Of a DNA stretch of 64,000 bases, positions 26,908 to 39,848 are shown in pieces; position 1 is the stretch's first letter; every line of letters begins with the position of its first letter. Under the pieces are notes generated by a model. The model was given only the letters and a program-made list of their open reading frames with translations. It had not been told where the DNA came from and made no database searches. The stretch lies in the NCBI GenBank assembly GCA_032821775.1, contig JAVLRN010000011.1, positions 1,922,001 through 1,986,000 of the forward strand, written 5' to 3'. Position numbers and translations under genes: made by a program. Origin of the DNA: Sanguinoderma infundibulare. Lineage: Eukaryota; Basidiomycota; Agaricomycetes; Polyporales; Polyporaceae.

Positions 26908-28342
26908 GTCGTCGAACGGGCGGGCCGAGGCACGGTCGCCGAGGGCGATGGGGCGGGGGCTGGGGAAGAGCGGGGGAAGGCGAGGGAGAGCGAGGACGTG
27001 AGGGAGCTTTTGAGGAGCATATCGTGCAATTTCGCGCGACTTGGCAGGACGTGGACGAGCTCGCCGGCGATCCGCATCGCCGTCCTCGGCACTGCCACTC
27101 TATCTCCACCCCGACTCTCTCCCGATGCCCCCATTCGTCCGTTTGCCTCACCCGCTCACGATTCCGGCCAATCTCTCGACCGCCCGACCCTCCTCGTGCA
27201 ATCGCGCAGATCATTCAAACGCCCAGCACGCATGCTTGGACAGCGCTCCTTGGCGTCGCGAATCGGACTGAGCGCACACGAGCGAGCAGTTTTTTCCCCT
27301 TGGCAATAGGCCGTGGACCGTTTGTCGCTCAAATCAGCTCTCGGCATCCTCTCATATCTCCGGTTCCACCCGCTTTATCCACGACGTTTACTGGTATTGG
27401 CAGCCCAGTATCCATAGCTGTCATCTTGACTAGAATAAATTTCCCAGCGTTGCTCCGGCCAGACACCAACCAGAATGGACCCATTAAACTCCAGCCCCGA
27501 TCTGGTTCTTCTCCCTGCCCCGTTGACTCGAAAGAAACCTACTTGGACATGGTAGAAAATGCCTCCATCAAAACATCCTCACCGTTCGCCCGCTTTCGCA
27601 GCCGGTCCTCGCGATGGTCATGTAAGGCTGGGAGCAGGCCTGCATTGAAATATTGTCCATCGACCTTGACCTCCGGCATGACGTCGGGCGTATCTGCTCC
27701 CCGGTTCGATCTCCAGTCGCACCAAGCTCCACCCTCCTCGTTGAGCGAAACGCCTTGGGTCGCGGGATGACGATCACAGCTTCAGTTCAGTTCAGAATCC
27801 CGTTTATAATTGCCCATGGAGGCCGAGCCTTATGGTAGGCAGTACGTACGGAGTTAGCTACGGTAGATCACAGCTTCAAGTGCAGTATATAGGGTATACA
27901 CTCTGTATTTCTGGTAGTAAGGCGCTCGACGTAACCAGCACGTTCACGAGTACGCGTATGTGTGCACACCAAGCCCAGTAGCTACTTCTGTCATACGTAC
28001 CTCTCGAGTCCGCAGAGGACGAGGGGCAGAACGTAGCAGTGACGGGACGGAATTGGGAAGGGTGACAGACGATTGCGTGGAGCTCGAAAGCCTTCTACAG
28101 TCTTCTAACTGGAGCCAATCGGTCTTGAGGTCAGAGTTCCGAGTATCGATCGTGCAGTGCACGCTGAGAGGACATCCGATGCGTATGACGGCGCTGGCGA
28201 ACAGAGGAGGACGTTATCGCGAGGTTGGCGACGGGATAACGTTGGTCGATGACGGATGTGAAGCTCCTCGTCCACCGAAAGCTCCTCGTCCGGCGGGCTG
28301 ATATAGGTCCCCATCACGGGGTCGACGCTACGCGCTGCCGCC
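26908..28342. other. intergenic, no supported gene
   Basis: Upstream region of the DUF1275 gene on the left. An open frame (27024-27770 plus) has no recognisable content. The minus-strand frame at 28105-28345 could instead be an extended C terminus of the following surface protein. Confidence 0.4.
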
Positions 28343-31300
28343 TCACGGCCGATGCGCACGTTCGGTCTCGTCAGACTGCATCGAGTTGCGCCCCTGCGAG
28401 ACGGCCGACGAGACCGTCTGGAGGGTCGTGCAGCTCTGTTGCCGGTAGTTCGCCCACTGCTAGTACACACAGACAGAGATAGTTAGCCCCGATTCTTGAC
28501 CACACCCTAGTAGGAAGATGAGCCAAAACACTTACGCTCCCGATCGGACGCGAGTAGTCCATGTCGTCCCTGAAGCTGATCGCGCCCTGACTGTGCATCC
28601 CGTCCGCGTTGAGCCACTTGGCCGGGTCGAGCAGCCCGTCGGGCGCCCACATCGATCCGTCCGTCAGCGCAGGACTCGGTAAGTCCGGCATGCCTGCTAT
28701 GGGATTGAGGCCGGCCCACACAGGCAGCTCTGAAGCCGTCCTCGCGTGCACGTCCAGCCCAGGAGGGCCCGTTACTTCTATGCGCGGCGGTGCTTCTGGT
28801 TGGAACACGGGACGCGGCAGAGGACCGAGCCCGGGAGGCCGGCTCTGGCGGACAATGGCGGTGCGCGGGGTCGACGGTGCGCCGTTGAACGACTGTCCCG
28901 GCGTCCCAGAGGGAGGAGCGGACGACGCAGGCGCACCAAGCTTGGCGGCGGGGGAAAGCTCCGCGACGGCAGTGCGAGGGTTGCGGAAGCGCCAGCCGTG
29001 CAGTGAGCGACCAAGGAAGCCCGTCCTGCGGCGCTGGTCTGCACCCGAACCCGGGTATCCGTCCCCTCGGGGAGGTTGGGTCGTTTGAGTGGGCAGCAGA
29101 CTGGACGGTACAGGGACGGGTGGTAGGGGTCGCGGCATGGTCATTTGCGAGCTATATCCCGTTGACGGAAACCCATGGCCCGAAGACGACCCCCCAGCCA
29201 TCTTCTGACCGCTCAATAAGCCGTGCCCTTCAGACGACGGCGTCGCGACACCATGGCCATTCGAGGATTGCCTGCCTCCGATATAAGCGCCAACGGCTCC
29301 GACTCCAGCTAGATTAGGTGTGAGGGGAGGGGAGCCGCTGGAAGGCGCGCTGTTCAACACGTCGTCGGAGTAGAAGGAGATGGAGCTCGCAGATTGCACT
29401 GGTGGCACGTCGGTGCCCACAGCATTGTTGGAAGAGCCAGCGGGCCACGACGCCACACGTCCCCCAAGCCACTCAGCAGGGTCCGGTCCCGGGCCAAACG
29501 AAGAGCTCCGCCTGAAATATCCGGTTGGAGCGCTTGGGCCGATCCTCGCGCCAGCGACATCAAAGGCCGAGCTGTTGGCGGGATGCATGAGCGCCGCCTC
29601 CTCCATCTGGTCTACTTGCCCATTGCGACCGAGGATCGGGACGGGTGGCAATCCGACGTCTCCGAGTCCTCCCCCGGCGACATCCTGGCTTCGGGTATCC
29701 CCAAACGGATCGATGTCACCGTCCTCGGCCGCGGCTTCGAGGTTGCTCCCGCCACGCAGACGGTCGTAATGCGCATGCCCTGGGGTCCGCGACAGGGAAC
29801 TGGCTCCCATGAAGCGCATGTTGCCCGTGTGCTCGACGTCGTCGCCCTCGTCGAGCATCAAGGCGCGTGTGCCGCCGCCTAAGCCGCCGCGGAGGGCAGC
29901 GGCCAAGCCTGTATCTTGCGTGCTTCGGGCGCGATGGCGGCGGTACGCGAACACACCCCACGTGGCGAGGAGGCCCGCGAACGCGAGGCAAGCGAGGATC
30001 AGGCCAGCAAGCGCACCCTTGTTGTGCGCGAAGCTGCTCAAATGCTACGTCAGATTCAATTTGCTAGATGTAGAAGAGACAATATACGCACACGTTGGCA
30101 TCGCTGGAATGCGAGTCGGAGATAAGAGTCCCAGTTGGGATAATTTCCGTCCAGGTCATCGTGCTCGTCCTGCCGTCTCCGATTACCGTGTCTGTCCTCA
30201 CCGTGGTCGTGAACAAGGTTGTGCGTGTACGAGTGTCCGTCGAAGTCGACGTCGTGGATGACGGTTCGATGATCGAGACTGGCGACGGCGAGCTGGATGG
30301 CGACGGCGAAGAAGACTGGCTTGTTGAAGATGACGAAGGATGACTTGCCCAAAACGACGATAATACGCTGGATGGCGATATGGGACCGGATAGCGTCGTC
30401 TGGTAGTGGTGCCAGGATGGTGATGTGGGATCGGAAGACAAACTCCCCGTCGACATGGTTGATGTCGGGATAGATATGATGACAGGGATGGAGTTGTAAA
30501 TAGAGCTCGGAAGGGGTATTGAAATCGAGGGGGTGATTGGGAGGGAGATAATCGGAGTTGGGACGACGCTCGCTATGCTGTCGCTGGAAGACAACGGGTA
30601 GAAGGACAATGAAGAGTCGAGATCTATATCCGAGGATGAAACGGCCTGCGAGGGTGGAGATGCTGTTGGAGTTGGCGGGATAACGTGTGGACGATGGGAT
30701 GAGAGTGCAGGTGTGAATGCCAGCGACCCCGCCGTGTCCGTTGTAACGAACGATTGAGATGCAAGGATGCCCCCAGATGTATAGTCGAGAGATGAGAGGT
30801 CCAAAGACGACGTCCCTTGTACCGTTGGCAAATGACTGCTTGAGGTCAAAAGCCCCCTATTGAGATCGAAGTTAGACGTGAGTCCAAGAAAAACTCCGGG
30901 GCTTCCCCATAGTGAAAGTGCGCACGATGACCAGTCAGTGCTCGTGTTAGGCGGAGCACTTGTGTCTGCTGAGCTTGAGCAGCCCGTCGGATCTGTACAG
31001 GTCGGCTCTCCGCTGGTCGATGCGACGGCCGGAGTTGTGACCGTTTGGCTGGCAGTCTACGTTAGGACGGCAAAATTCAGCGCGAGACTTTGGTCAGCAA
31101 CGTCGTGAACGGCGGTCGGACATTTTGAATGCTCACTAATACAGCGTCGGAAACCGTGGACGGCTAATCAGGTTCATGTCGTGGAGATGAGCCAGGAGAA
31201 CACATTGAAAAAGGATGTACCACGCACCGTTGGAGGAGACGCAGAACAGGGCGTAGGTATCGTTGAAGATTGGCCAGTCGAACCCCCAGAAACCTGGCGC

Positions 31301-31581
31301 CTCCATTGTATACCCAGGTCGCCAGCGCTCGTCGGGTCAACGAATGCAGCCAAAGTGGCAGATGCGCCTGGCTTGAATTCCGAGGGAAGGATGGCAGCTT
31401 GAACGCAACGAGTTGAATGCGTACTCAGGAGGAACAGGATGGAGACAGCTGACCAGCGGAATGCGGAACTGAGGAGAAATGAATGAACATGATGCGAATG
31501 ACAGGAACGGAGGAGGTCTTGGGATGCGATGGTGGGGATGGTGAGGGATGGAATGGACATAGGGGGTATAGGCATGGGCAT
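28343..31581 (-). CDS. Ser/Thr-rich single-pass surface protein, sensor-like
   Basis: Exons 31581-31228, 31163-31137 (27 nt), 31056-30092, 30036-28536 and 28459-28343 join to about 987 aa. After a hydrophobic N-terminal segment (WSAVSILFLLSTHSTRCVQA, possible signal) there is a roughly 320-residue Ser/Thr/Pro-rich stretch, then one membrane helix (GALAGLILACLAFAGLLATW) followed by the basic stop-transfer RRHRAR, then a Pro/Ser/Gly-rich tail of about 500 residues. The layout is that of mucin-like cell-wall sensors such as Mid2/Wsc/Msb2 types, but I see no WSC domain, so this is an analogy. Uncertain points are the start (several ATGs near 31581 and a possible upstream exon) and the last exon, which stops at 28343 while another frame looks coding further on. 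Confidence 0.65.
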
Positions 31582-33742
31582 GACCTTGGAAGATATCGAA
31601 GTTGAAAGTTGGAAGAAGGGGAAGCTCACCGAGCCACAGGTTCGCTGGAGAACGACTGCATTGCATCAATTCATAGAGACGAGCCCAGCGATCGATCGAG
31701 CTCACAGCTTCGCATTACAATCCAGACGGGTGGTTCGGAGAGGCGAGGCAGTGCACCTTTCCTGCGTTGGACAGCCGAGTAGCGCATAGGAGTCCATAGA
31801 GGGTCGCGATAGGGGACGTATTGTCGGAAGAAGAGGACATCCGAAGAGTCGAAGGGTCGGTACTGGATGGGGCTCGTATTCCTCGTTCCGCCGTCCGGTG
31901 CGGATTAGGGAGTGGGCAGAGTCGAAACATGTCGTACGGCGGCATTGGAGGCACTTATCCTATGCTCTGGTCGTGGTTGTGGCGGCTTCGAAGGCAGGGA
32001 AGAATGTCAAGAGCTGGAAGTGGGATAGCCCACCTCGTCGATAGTCGGAGGAACATTGCAAGGTGTTACCGAGAGCGGTAGACGGCGCTTCACGACGTGC
32101 ACTGAAGACGGCTCGTTGAGTAACATTAAGCTCAGCGAAGCGTGCGGGAATAGTAATCAGTTGGCTAGCTCAGTTCTAAAGGCGCACCAAGCCAGCAACA
32201 AGCTGCGGCAAAGTGGAGGTAAGGTTGTAGGCGGACAAAGCGCAGCGCGCATCGTGCGATCAGGATTACACACACCTGCCATTTTCGGTAAGAAACTCAC
32301 CGTCCGAATGTACAGAGACTGACAGACTCAGATGCTCGTTACTGTTGTGGCGGCGGAGAGATAATACTAGACTTGATGCGCCTTTGGAAGAAGCAACTGT
32401 AAACCAGTCAATTTCCGAAGAAAGTGAGCTCTGATTTAGACTGCGCTGTCGGTGAGATGACCATCGTCGTCAGTCGAGGTCCTGTACTGCTGTAGAAATG
32501 GACCATACATGTAATATTTGGATGAAATAATCATTATCAATCACTACCCAACGGGCGAAATGGTGTTGGCAAGGCTGGTCGGCAATCCCCACACGCACAG
32601 CCTCATGCAATGAGATCTCCCCCTGCCTCCTGAGTCCCCGAAACGCCAAATAAGTATCATGGGGGGTTAGAAAGTGATATGATCGGAAAATTCACGCACA
32701 TACTTACGTTGACGATTCAAGTTCTATCATCGATAGCTTTATGAATCGGACGGTATTGAAACGGACAGTCAACTTGTCAGGCGGTCCACACCTCGGTGAT
32801 AGACGTCAGGGCCACTTGGCGTTGAACCATTCAAGAATATGACGGGACTGACCTTCGTTCGCGAATGAACCTCGAGTGTTAGACTTGCCACGCTTGGTTC
32901 CTTCGGTGGGATAGTAGAACAGGCTTCAAGGATGACTGCCTGCTGCTATCCTTCCAGCTGCTCGACTCAAAAGCAACACATTGAGTCAGCGTAATACATG
33001 GTTCGAACATAGACAGAACGCGCGCGCTATTAGAGCTGTGGTCTGGCTGTTGTGGCTGAGATTAATATAGCGGCAATCGAGCACTCACCACCGGTTCAGA
33101 GTAGCGACAGCTGAACAACACCCTGGTAGGGCATCGATGCAATGCTGACGGCCCTCTCCTTTCACAACGGTCCAGTGCGGGCAGCCGTAACCGAGCACCC
33201 CATCTCCACGTGGTATTGCATTCGCTTCTCGAACAAGACGAAGACGCTTCGACGCGACCTTCTTCAGCCTTCTTCCTGGTCCTCGTGCGCGTCTCGCGCA
33301 CGAGGACCAGAGTTCCGTCTAGCGTCCGCTCACAACGGCCGATCTGACGCATCGCGCGTAAACACATATGACACGACAGTGCCAGCGTGGGCTCCGAGAC
33401 GCGTCGGCTGCACAGCTATGCGGGCACCCATCGCACGGTTTCCATATCGCACATACACCGTGCCTTGCCAGCCATGGGACCGACCTCGACGATTTTGAGG
33501 TGTGCTTGCCCGACGGTCACGGACACCTGCGGGCCGCATTCAACCTGCGTCCCGTGGCGCAGAGAGGCTCAGAGTTCAGTCGCTCTCGAGCGGGGAACTG
33601 CGTCGGCCGCTTTTTGGATGCTTGTGGCTCATTGCACCGGGAAGGCAGGGGATGCCGAGCTCGAGAAGGTTAGCGCGCTTCGCGAGCTGTTGTCCTTTCC
33701 GCCCTTCCGATCATCTCGATGTCTGCACCGGGGAGATGGAGA
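31582..33742. other. gene-poor region, nothing recognised
   Basis: Over 2 kb between divergently transcribed genes. I see no domain-bearing frame, RNA gene or repeat. Part must be the promoters of the two flanking genes. Confidence 0.5.
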
Positions 33743-33748
33743 TATATA
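33743..33748 (+). promoter_or_regulatory. TATA box of the SDR reductase gene
   Basis: TATATA lies about 95 bp upstream of ATG 33841, with no intervening ATG. Confidence 0.5.
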
Positions 33749-33840
33749 GCAGCCCTGCCCGACATCTGCATGAGAAGACACACGCACAATCGCTTCGCCT
33801 CCCCCTTCATCTCGGACCCCCTTTTGCCGGGCCGTTTGTG

Positions 33841-35039
33841 ATGCCTGCCATCCACTCTGGAAAAGTGCTTGTGACCGGGGCGAGCGGGTACATCGCGGTC
33901 TGGGTGGTCAAAGCGCTGCTGGACAGAGGGTTTTCAGTGCGAGGGACGGTCCGCTCGGAGAGCAAAGGCGCTGTGCTGAGGGAGGTGTTCGGAACTTACG
34001 GCGAGCGGCTAGAGGTTGTGGTCGTCGAGGACATTGCCAAGGTGCGGCCCCACCGCACTCGTCTCCAGGATGACATTGATATCGTACCATGGGTAGGAGG
34101 GGGCATTGGACGACGCCGTGATTGACGTCGACGCGATAGCTCATAGCGCCTCGCCTTTCCACATAAACGCGGACGATCCAGATGAGCTCATCGTTCCGGC
34201 GGTACAAGGGACGGCCAACCTCCTCGCTTCGGCAAAAAAGTACGGCAGGAAAGTCAAACGCGTCGTCCTGACTTCCTCTTGCGCTGCGATCGCGACAGCC
34301 ACGCCCATGGCGGAAGCGGCGACAGTTGACGAGAGGGACTGGAACGAGTGGTCTGTCCAGGAGGTGCGCACCAAGGGCCGGGATGCGCACCCATTCGACA
34401 AGTACCGCGCCAGCAAGGCACTGTCGGAGAGGGCGGCGTGGGACTGGTATGAGGACAACAAGAAGGCGCTCGGGTGGGACTTGGTTGTGCTGAACCCGTC
34501 GCTCGTGCTGGGCCCGTGGTTGCACCAGGCGGATAGCGTTGACAAGCTGAGCCAGTCGCTCCGTTATTATCATTCGGTGGTCCTGAAAGGGCAAATGTCT
34601 GATGAGATGTTGGCGAAAACTGGGTATGTTATACATTACCATCTCGCGGGGCTATTCACAGAAGCGTCGACCAAGGTTATCTTGGGTGGATGTCCGCGAT
34701 GTTGCGCAAGCGCATGCGCTCGCCTTCATCAAGCCCGCAGCGGGTGGCGAGCGCATCGTCGTCAGCTCACATGCGTTCAAGTGGCAAGACATGGGTGAGT
34801 ACTTTGGTTGTGCCTTGATGATCGAAACATAGATACTGAAGTCCACAACAGTACTGCTCGCGCGCAATATTGAGGGGGATAGAATTCCTCCAGGAAATAC
34901 GTCATACGACCCGTCGAAGGCTAAACACATTCAGTACGTCGCCGACAAAGGAAGATCAATACTTGGTCTCAAGTACCACAGTATCGAGGAGACGACGAGG
35001 CACATGTTGCATGAGTTCAAATGTAGGGGTTGGCTTTGA
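33841..35039 (+). CDS. NAD(P)-dependent extended short-chain reductase (GRE2/cinnamoyl-CoA reductase-like)
   Basis: Exons 33841-34041, 34097-34623, 34676-34794 and 34852-35039 join to 344 aa, the normal size for this subfamily. The N-terminal cofactor loop is TGASGYIA, with the first glycines of the extended-SDR TGxxGxxG replaced at the last position by Ala. The catalytic Ser lies in TSSCAAIA and the catalytic pair is in DKYRASKALSE (YxxxK). VKRVVLTSS and SWVDVRDVAQAHALAF are typical of ketone/aldehyde and methylglyoxal reductases and of dihydroflavonol reductase-like enzymes. Substrate cannot be told from sequence. The acceptor of intron 3 (GACCAAG at 34675) is chosen because it restores GLSWVDVRD; the nearer CACAG acceptor breaks the frame. 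Confidence 0.9.
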
Positions 35040-36171
35040 TTGGCACAACAATGTACTCTGGTGCTACATGAGCCACACGACTTGTACTCCACGGTCGAGG
35101 GGGAGGTGAGTGATGCACCCTTCCCATGACCGCGTAGCAGTCTTGCCAGCATTTATGCGCCAGTAGTCAAAAGGCGACGATTCGATCGTACGTGCTCCGG
35201 TAGAAAGCGTCATGAATGGAGTACACATGTCTGTGCCTTGCGACAGTCCAGCGGGCCCTTTGTTGGTCCATGATATGACCATGGCATTTCGAATGGCCAG
35301 GTAAAGGCGGATACTGAAGAAATTTGGAATCTGGAGGACTCACAGCTCTGTCAAGCAAACGTTCCTTCGACACCAAAGACCACCTGTTTTCCAAGCGACC
35401 AGCACATCCACCAATAGCGCAGTTAGGACAGTTCACTCAGATAAAAACAGCTGCAAGAATGGCAAAAGAGACCGTGCAGGAGCAGTATGCACAGGCCAGC
35501 AATGCACAAGGCAAGTATTGTGGCCTATTTGCATGCCGGAGGTTGCCGAGGCATATCCGTTCCGTTCGCCCTGGCACCAGGCGTTGCTGTACGCCCAGCT
35601 TGCCATTTTCTTCTCCCAACGCCCATCATAAGCTTAAACTACTGCTCTCGCAGGGCTTCCGCTGTCAACAATGTCGAGAGTGCCAGCTGCGGTCAGACCA
35701 CATGGACGCTCTGTACCCAATAAACGTTCGCCCGTTCGCAAAAGCGCGGCTGTGAGGAAATGTAGGGTGAACTCTAACGGCTCTTTAACTTACAGGAATG
35801 ATTGAACGTTGGTGGCGGGATCCAAACGTCGCTAAGCCGCCCGCCCACGAACATGAAGCCTGCTCGAGTACCTTGGGCTAGGCACGGAGAACTCCACTAG
35901 TACTGCGCTGCAGTTTTTCCTCTCGTAAAGGTGGAAAGGTGCGTGGCGGTTACTTGTCAAAGACGTTTCAAGATGCTTACAAGTTTCCCCCGGGCGTGAT
36001 CGCTAGACTTGGTGGCTAGCCACAGTGGATCACAATAGATAGTTATTACGCCAGCCCTGGGCTGGCATCCCTGTCGGCCTCCCCACATCCTCGCTCGTCC
36101 TCCCATCCAGGCTGTGCATATAGGCTGCGCGATCGAGGTCACGGACACGAAAATCAAGATTCGACTACACG
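35040..36171. other. intergenic, no supported gene
   Basis: A 143-codon open plus-strand frame (35324-35755) shows no domain. A weak CATATAGG about 50 bp upstream of ATG 36172 may serve the transporter gene. Confidence 0.4.
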
Positions 36172-38705
36172 ATGTCTTCGGAGGATAACGAGACGAAACG
36201 CGCGACGACGGTCTTGGAGGTGGCCGAGTTGAAGGGTCCGGACGAAGAATCGACATCGCAGGCTGACGACGCCGCACAATTCGACGCTGTAGCTTATTAT
36301 GAGAACAACGCGGGACGCCTCGTCGTTGATCCAGAGTAAGTGCAATGACTTCTTGCACCGCCTTGACACATTCTGAACATGAGCGCTGCCTAGAGAGGCG
36401 AAGGTCGAGTTTGGCGAAGCCGTCGCTAGCCGCCTGAAGCTGTCAAGCGACGGGACGAAGGTGCTCTGGCCACAGCCTCTTGCCGACCCTGATGACCCTC
36501 AGAACGTACGTAAGACGTGCAGCTGTGACTCCTAGCAATGATTCTCATGGAGATTGGATGACAGTGGTCGAATTTCCGCAAGAACGTCCAACTACTCATC
36601 ATCACCTTAGCGTCAATAACCCCAGACTTCTATTCTGCTATCGGTGTTGCCGACATTTTCGCCCTTGCGGTGGAGTTTAACACGACTCCTGGCCGGATCA
36701 ACAACCTGACCTCGAAGTAAGTACCTTGTTCTCCGTAATGGGGATGGATAATTGATGGCGGCTTCCAGCTGGAGTATCTTCTTGCTCGGTACGTTGATCA
36801 GTTTCCACTATTGAACGTCACACAAGAATCGCTGACGAACCTCGTTGCGCCCTTAGGATGGGGTGGTATTTTTGCCGTGATGCTCATGCGTAGGTACGGT
36901 CGTCTTCCGGTCCTGTTCTGGTCGCAGCTCTTCGCGGTTGGCTGGCTCGTGGGCTGCACCTTTGCGCCTGACTTGACCACCTTCACGGGTGAGTGGGATT
37001 CCTAATCAACCAGGATGCCGAGCATCGACTAACGACGGACCTGCGTTCAGCAATGCGGTGCTTAAACTCGTTATTTGCGTACGTGTTTAAACGTGCCTAT
37101 TGCTTAAGGTGGTACTAAGTGACTGCGAATCTTAGGACGTGCCCACAAGTGACGGTACGTGGCACATCAAGAGTCCACGTCGTTCGAAAGACTGTTTTAC
37201 TAACGCACTTGCAGGGTCTCTACATCGTCACGGACATGTTCCCGTTCCACTTGCAGGCCAGGAAGGTGTGGTCATCTTACTTGTTACAAATTATACATCT
37301 AACGACGAAGACGGCTGGTATCAGCTCAACGTCTGGACTATGGGCTTCATCATCTCACCGTTCCTGTCACCGTTCATGATGGGTTTCATCGTCGCACGTA
37401 TCAGGTAAATCCCTGCACAATCTGATCGACTGTGAATTGGCTTGATGAATGAGCGCAAACAGCTGGAGATGGACGTACGGCATCGGCTCGATCTACGGGT
37501 TTCTCGTCGTCCTCGCGATCGCGTTCTTTGGCGAGGAGACGTACGTTTCTCCAGGACGCATCGTCGAGAGGGCCGCAGGCATTGACGCATATCGAATAGC
37601 ATGTACGACCGCAAGCTTCCGAACCCTCATCCGAACCCCCGCTCCGCGTTCGCCCTGCGCCATAGCATCGAAACGCTTATCGGCATCACAGGAGCACGCA
37701 TGGCGAAATACCGTGACAGCTGGTACGACGCCGTCTTCGCCGTCCTCAACGTCGTCTGGAGGCCCCACCTCCTCATGATCCTGCTCTTCGAGGGGGTGTT
37801 GTTCGGTTTCGGCATCGGTGTGAACGTGAGTCTTATGGCATTCGTTTTCGGGATCCTAGACCGGTGCCGCATTCGCGCTGACACACCTCTATCTAAGGTT
37901 ACTAATGCCGTTTTCCTGGGGTCGCCGCCTCCCCTTGGGTTTGGATTCAGCCAGTTCGGTATCGCTGGGTCCTATGGAACCCCGATCGTGAGTTAGTTGA
38001 ACGTGTTGATACTGTGTATGCCTGACTTCCGAACTAGGTTGCCGTCTTTATTGGAGAGCTCCTCGGCCGGTACTTCAACGATTGGATCATGAACGTTTCG
38101 ATTCGGCGTAACAACGGCGTATTCATTGCAGAGAACCGGCTCTGGTAGGTCGTTTCTTCTCCTCGTGTGAATCCGTATATCTTGACTTACCGTAACTGCT
38201 TCATAGGGCATGCTACATCGGCACCGTTCTCTACGTCGTCGGGTTCGTCACCCTTGGAGCCGCATTCCAGAATCACCTGAGCATCAGCGCCATCGTCATG
38301 GGCTGGGGCATCGCGCAGGTCGCCATCATGATCAACACCGTCGCCGTCTGTAAGTGTCCTTTTGCCGACGGAAATGGAAAGCGCTCACCGGTTTCGCCAT
38401 GCCAGACGCGTACTGCAACGACTGCTTCCCGCGGAACCAAGGCGAGATCTCCGGGCTCATTAACCTGGCGCGAACCTTGGGCGGGTTCGCTGTCGCGTAC
38501 TTCCAGATCCCGTGGGCGACGAAGTACGGTGCGCTGCAGACATTCGGTGTCGAGGCGGCGATTGTGGCTGCGCTCTTCCTCTTGATCGTTCCCGCGCTTC
38601 AGTGGAAGGGCTCTGTCTTGCGGGTAAGTTTTCATTAGTTGCGGATATGAAGCGCAAAGAACGAAGCTTTCTGACGTTGTGCGGCAGGCACGCTTCTCGA
38701 TGTAG
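36172..38705 (+). CDS. major facilitator superfamily transporter
   Basis: Sixteen exons join in phase to 545 aa: 36172-36335, 36394-36505, 36565-36716, 36769-36788, 36857-36988, 37051-37078, 37136-37154, 37215-37265, 37325-37404, 37463-37540, 37600-37825, 37898-37987, 38038-38144, 38207-38349, 38406-38623, 38688-38705. A charged cytoplasmic N terminus is followed by about twelve membrane segments. The loop 2-3 signature is degenerate (MLMRRYGRLPV), the family arginine-rich turn is seen in VARISWRWTYGIGSIYGF, and the central cytoplasmic loop is FGEETMYDRKLPNPHP. The overall pattern resembles fungal DHA1/HOL1-like proton antiporters, but substrate cannot be assigned. Exons of 18-28 nt are unusually frequent, and each is needed to keep the frame and the helix continuity. 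Confidence 0.88.
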
Positions 38706-39771
38706 CGACGACGTCGTTGGCTTGAATATGAGACTTCAAAAAAGTACACACATTATTAGTTACCAATTGTGTTTCGCATGTATATCGAGGTGGTATAGAT
38801 GCAGGGCCGCCTGTTCGACTTAGTCTTAGGTAACGGAAATTGGTCGTGCAGATGTGAAAGGACAGGCGGTTCGCGGAGGCGGAGGCGCGGGGGTCGCGTT
38901 TGGCCCGAGACGCGGACGGAGAGAGAGCAACAGAGGGGGGGTGGTCTCGTTGCAAACGCGTGAGGTACAGGAATACAATGGTACAGAATATAAGTAAATA
39001 CGGAAGCTTCTGTAAGCGTATGTATGAGCGGAACCGAACGTAAACGAAGCGGGTCCGAGCGGAAACGTTCACCAAAGCGCCCGAAAGCCAACAGCAGAGT
39101 GGATTGTGATGGACTGCTGAGTTGAGGTGCCTAGTAAAAAGCTTTAGATCTAAAAACGTTCAATTCCTCGATCCAAGTGCACTGTAGGGAATCGAACACC
39201 CGATGGATCCATGGAAGTGATTCCTGTCCTGCTGTAATGTTTTTATGATTAGTACCTGTTCTTGATAACTTTAACACGAAGAGAACGGATGAACTGACTC
39301 CGCTATGTTCATCGAGTGTGGGCGCGTCCGACGTGGTCTCAAGGCCGACGGCCGCCGGTGACGCGCTCAGCCTCAACTCCTCATCCCACTTCCACTCTGG
39401 TTCCTCGGTATGTTTTGTAGTCTCCTTGGAACGATCACTTGATGACCTTGAAGCATCTACAGGAATCATGATTCCAAAAATACAAGGAATGTAATTCAGT
39501 CTGTCCCCCGGCGTGACCCCGCTCGGAGTGGTAAACATTTTGTGGCCTCGCGACTTACGTAGGTTCGTTGTTTATACGCGGAGTATTCGCTCGTCGAATC
39601 TTAACTTAGAAATGCTTGTGGCAGCCGTCGGGGTTCCCATTCCGCGTGAAGACGCGAGAGACGCGGTCAGCTGTCCACCGGACGTGATTCGGAGAATCGA
39701 CTGTGTACGTACGAAGAATGTCCGGTGAGCTGAGGCGGGCCGTGCGCCCTATTCATGGTATGGCCCCCGAA
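38706..39771. other. intergenic, no supported gene
   Basis: A minus-strand frame at 39131-39538 (135 codons) is the only sizeable one; it shows no domain and I leave it uncalled. Confidence 0.4.
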
Positions 39772-39777
39772 TATAAG
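39772..39777 (+). promoter_or_regulatory. TATA-like box of the GDSL esterase gene
   Basis: TATAAG lies about 75 bp upstream of ATG 39849. Confidence 0.4.
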
Positions 39778-39848
39778 TCGGTGAGTGCAGACAACAAGGA
39801 CCGACTCCTTCCGGGTCTGACGCGCCATCGCCAACAGGCTCGCTCGCG

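Noticed and set aside
39175..39215. GGGAATCGAACACCC word resembling a reversed tRNA T arm
   Set aside because: Stem pairing fails on extension and no anticodon arm follows.
39131..39538. 135-codon minus-strand frame
   Set aside because: No domain, no upstream promoter signs, isolated.
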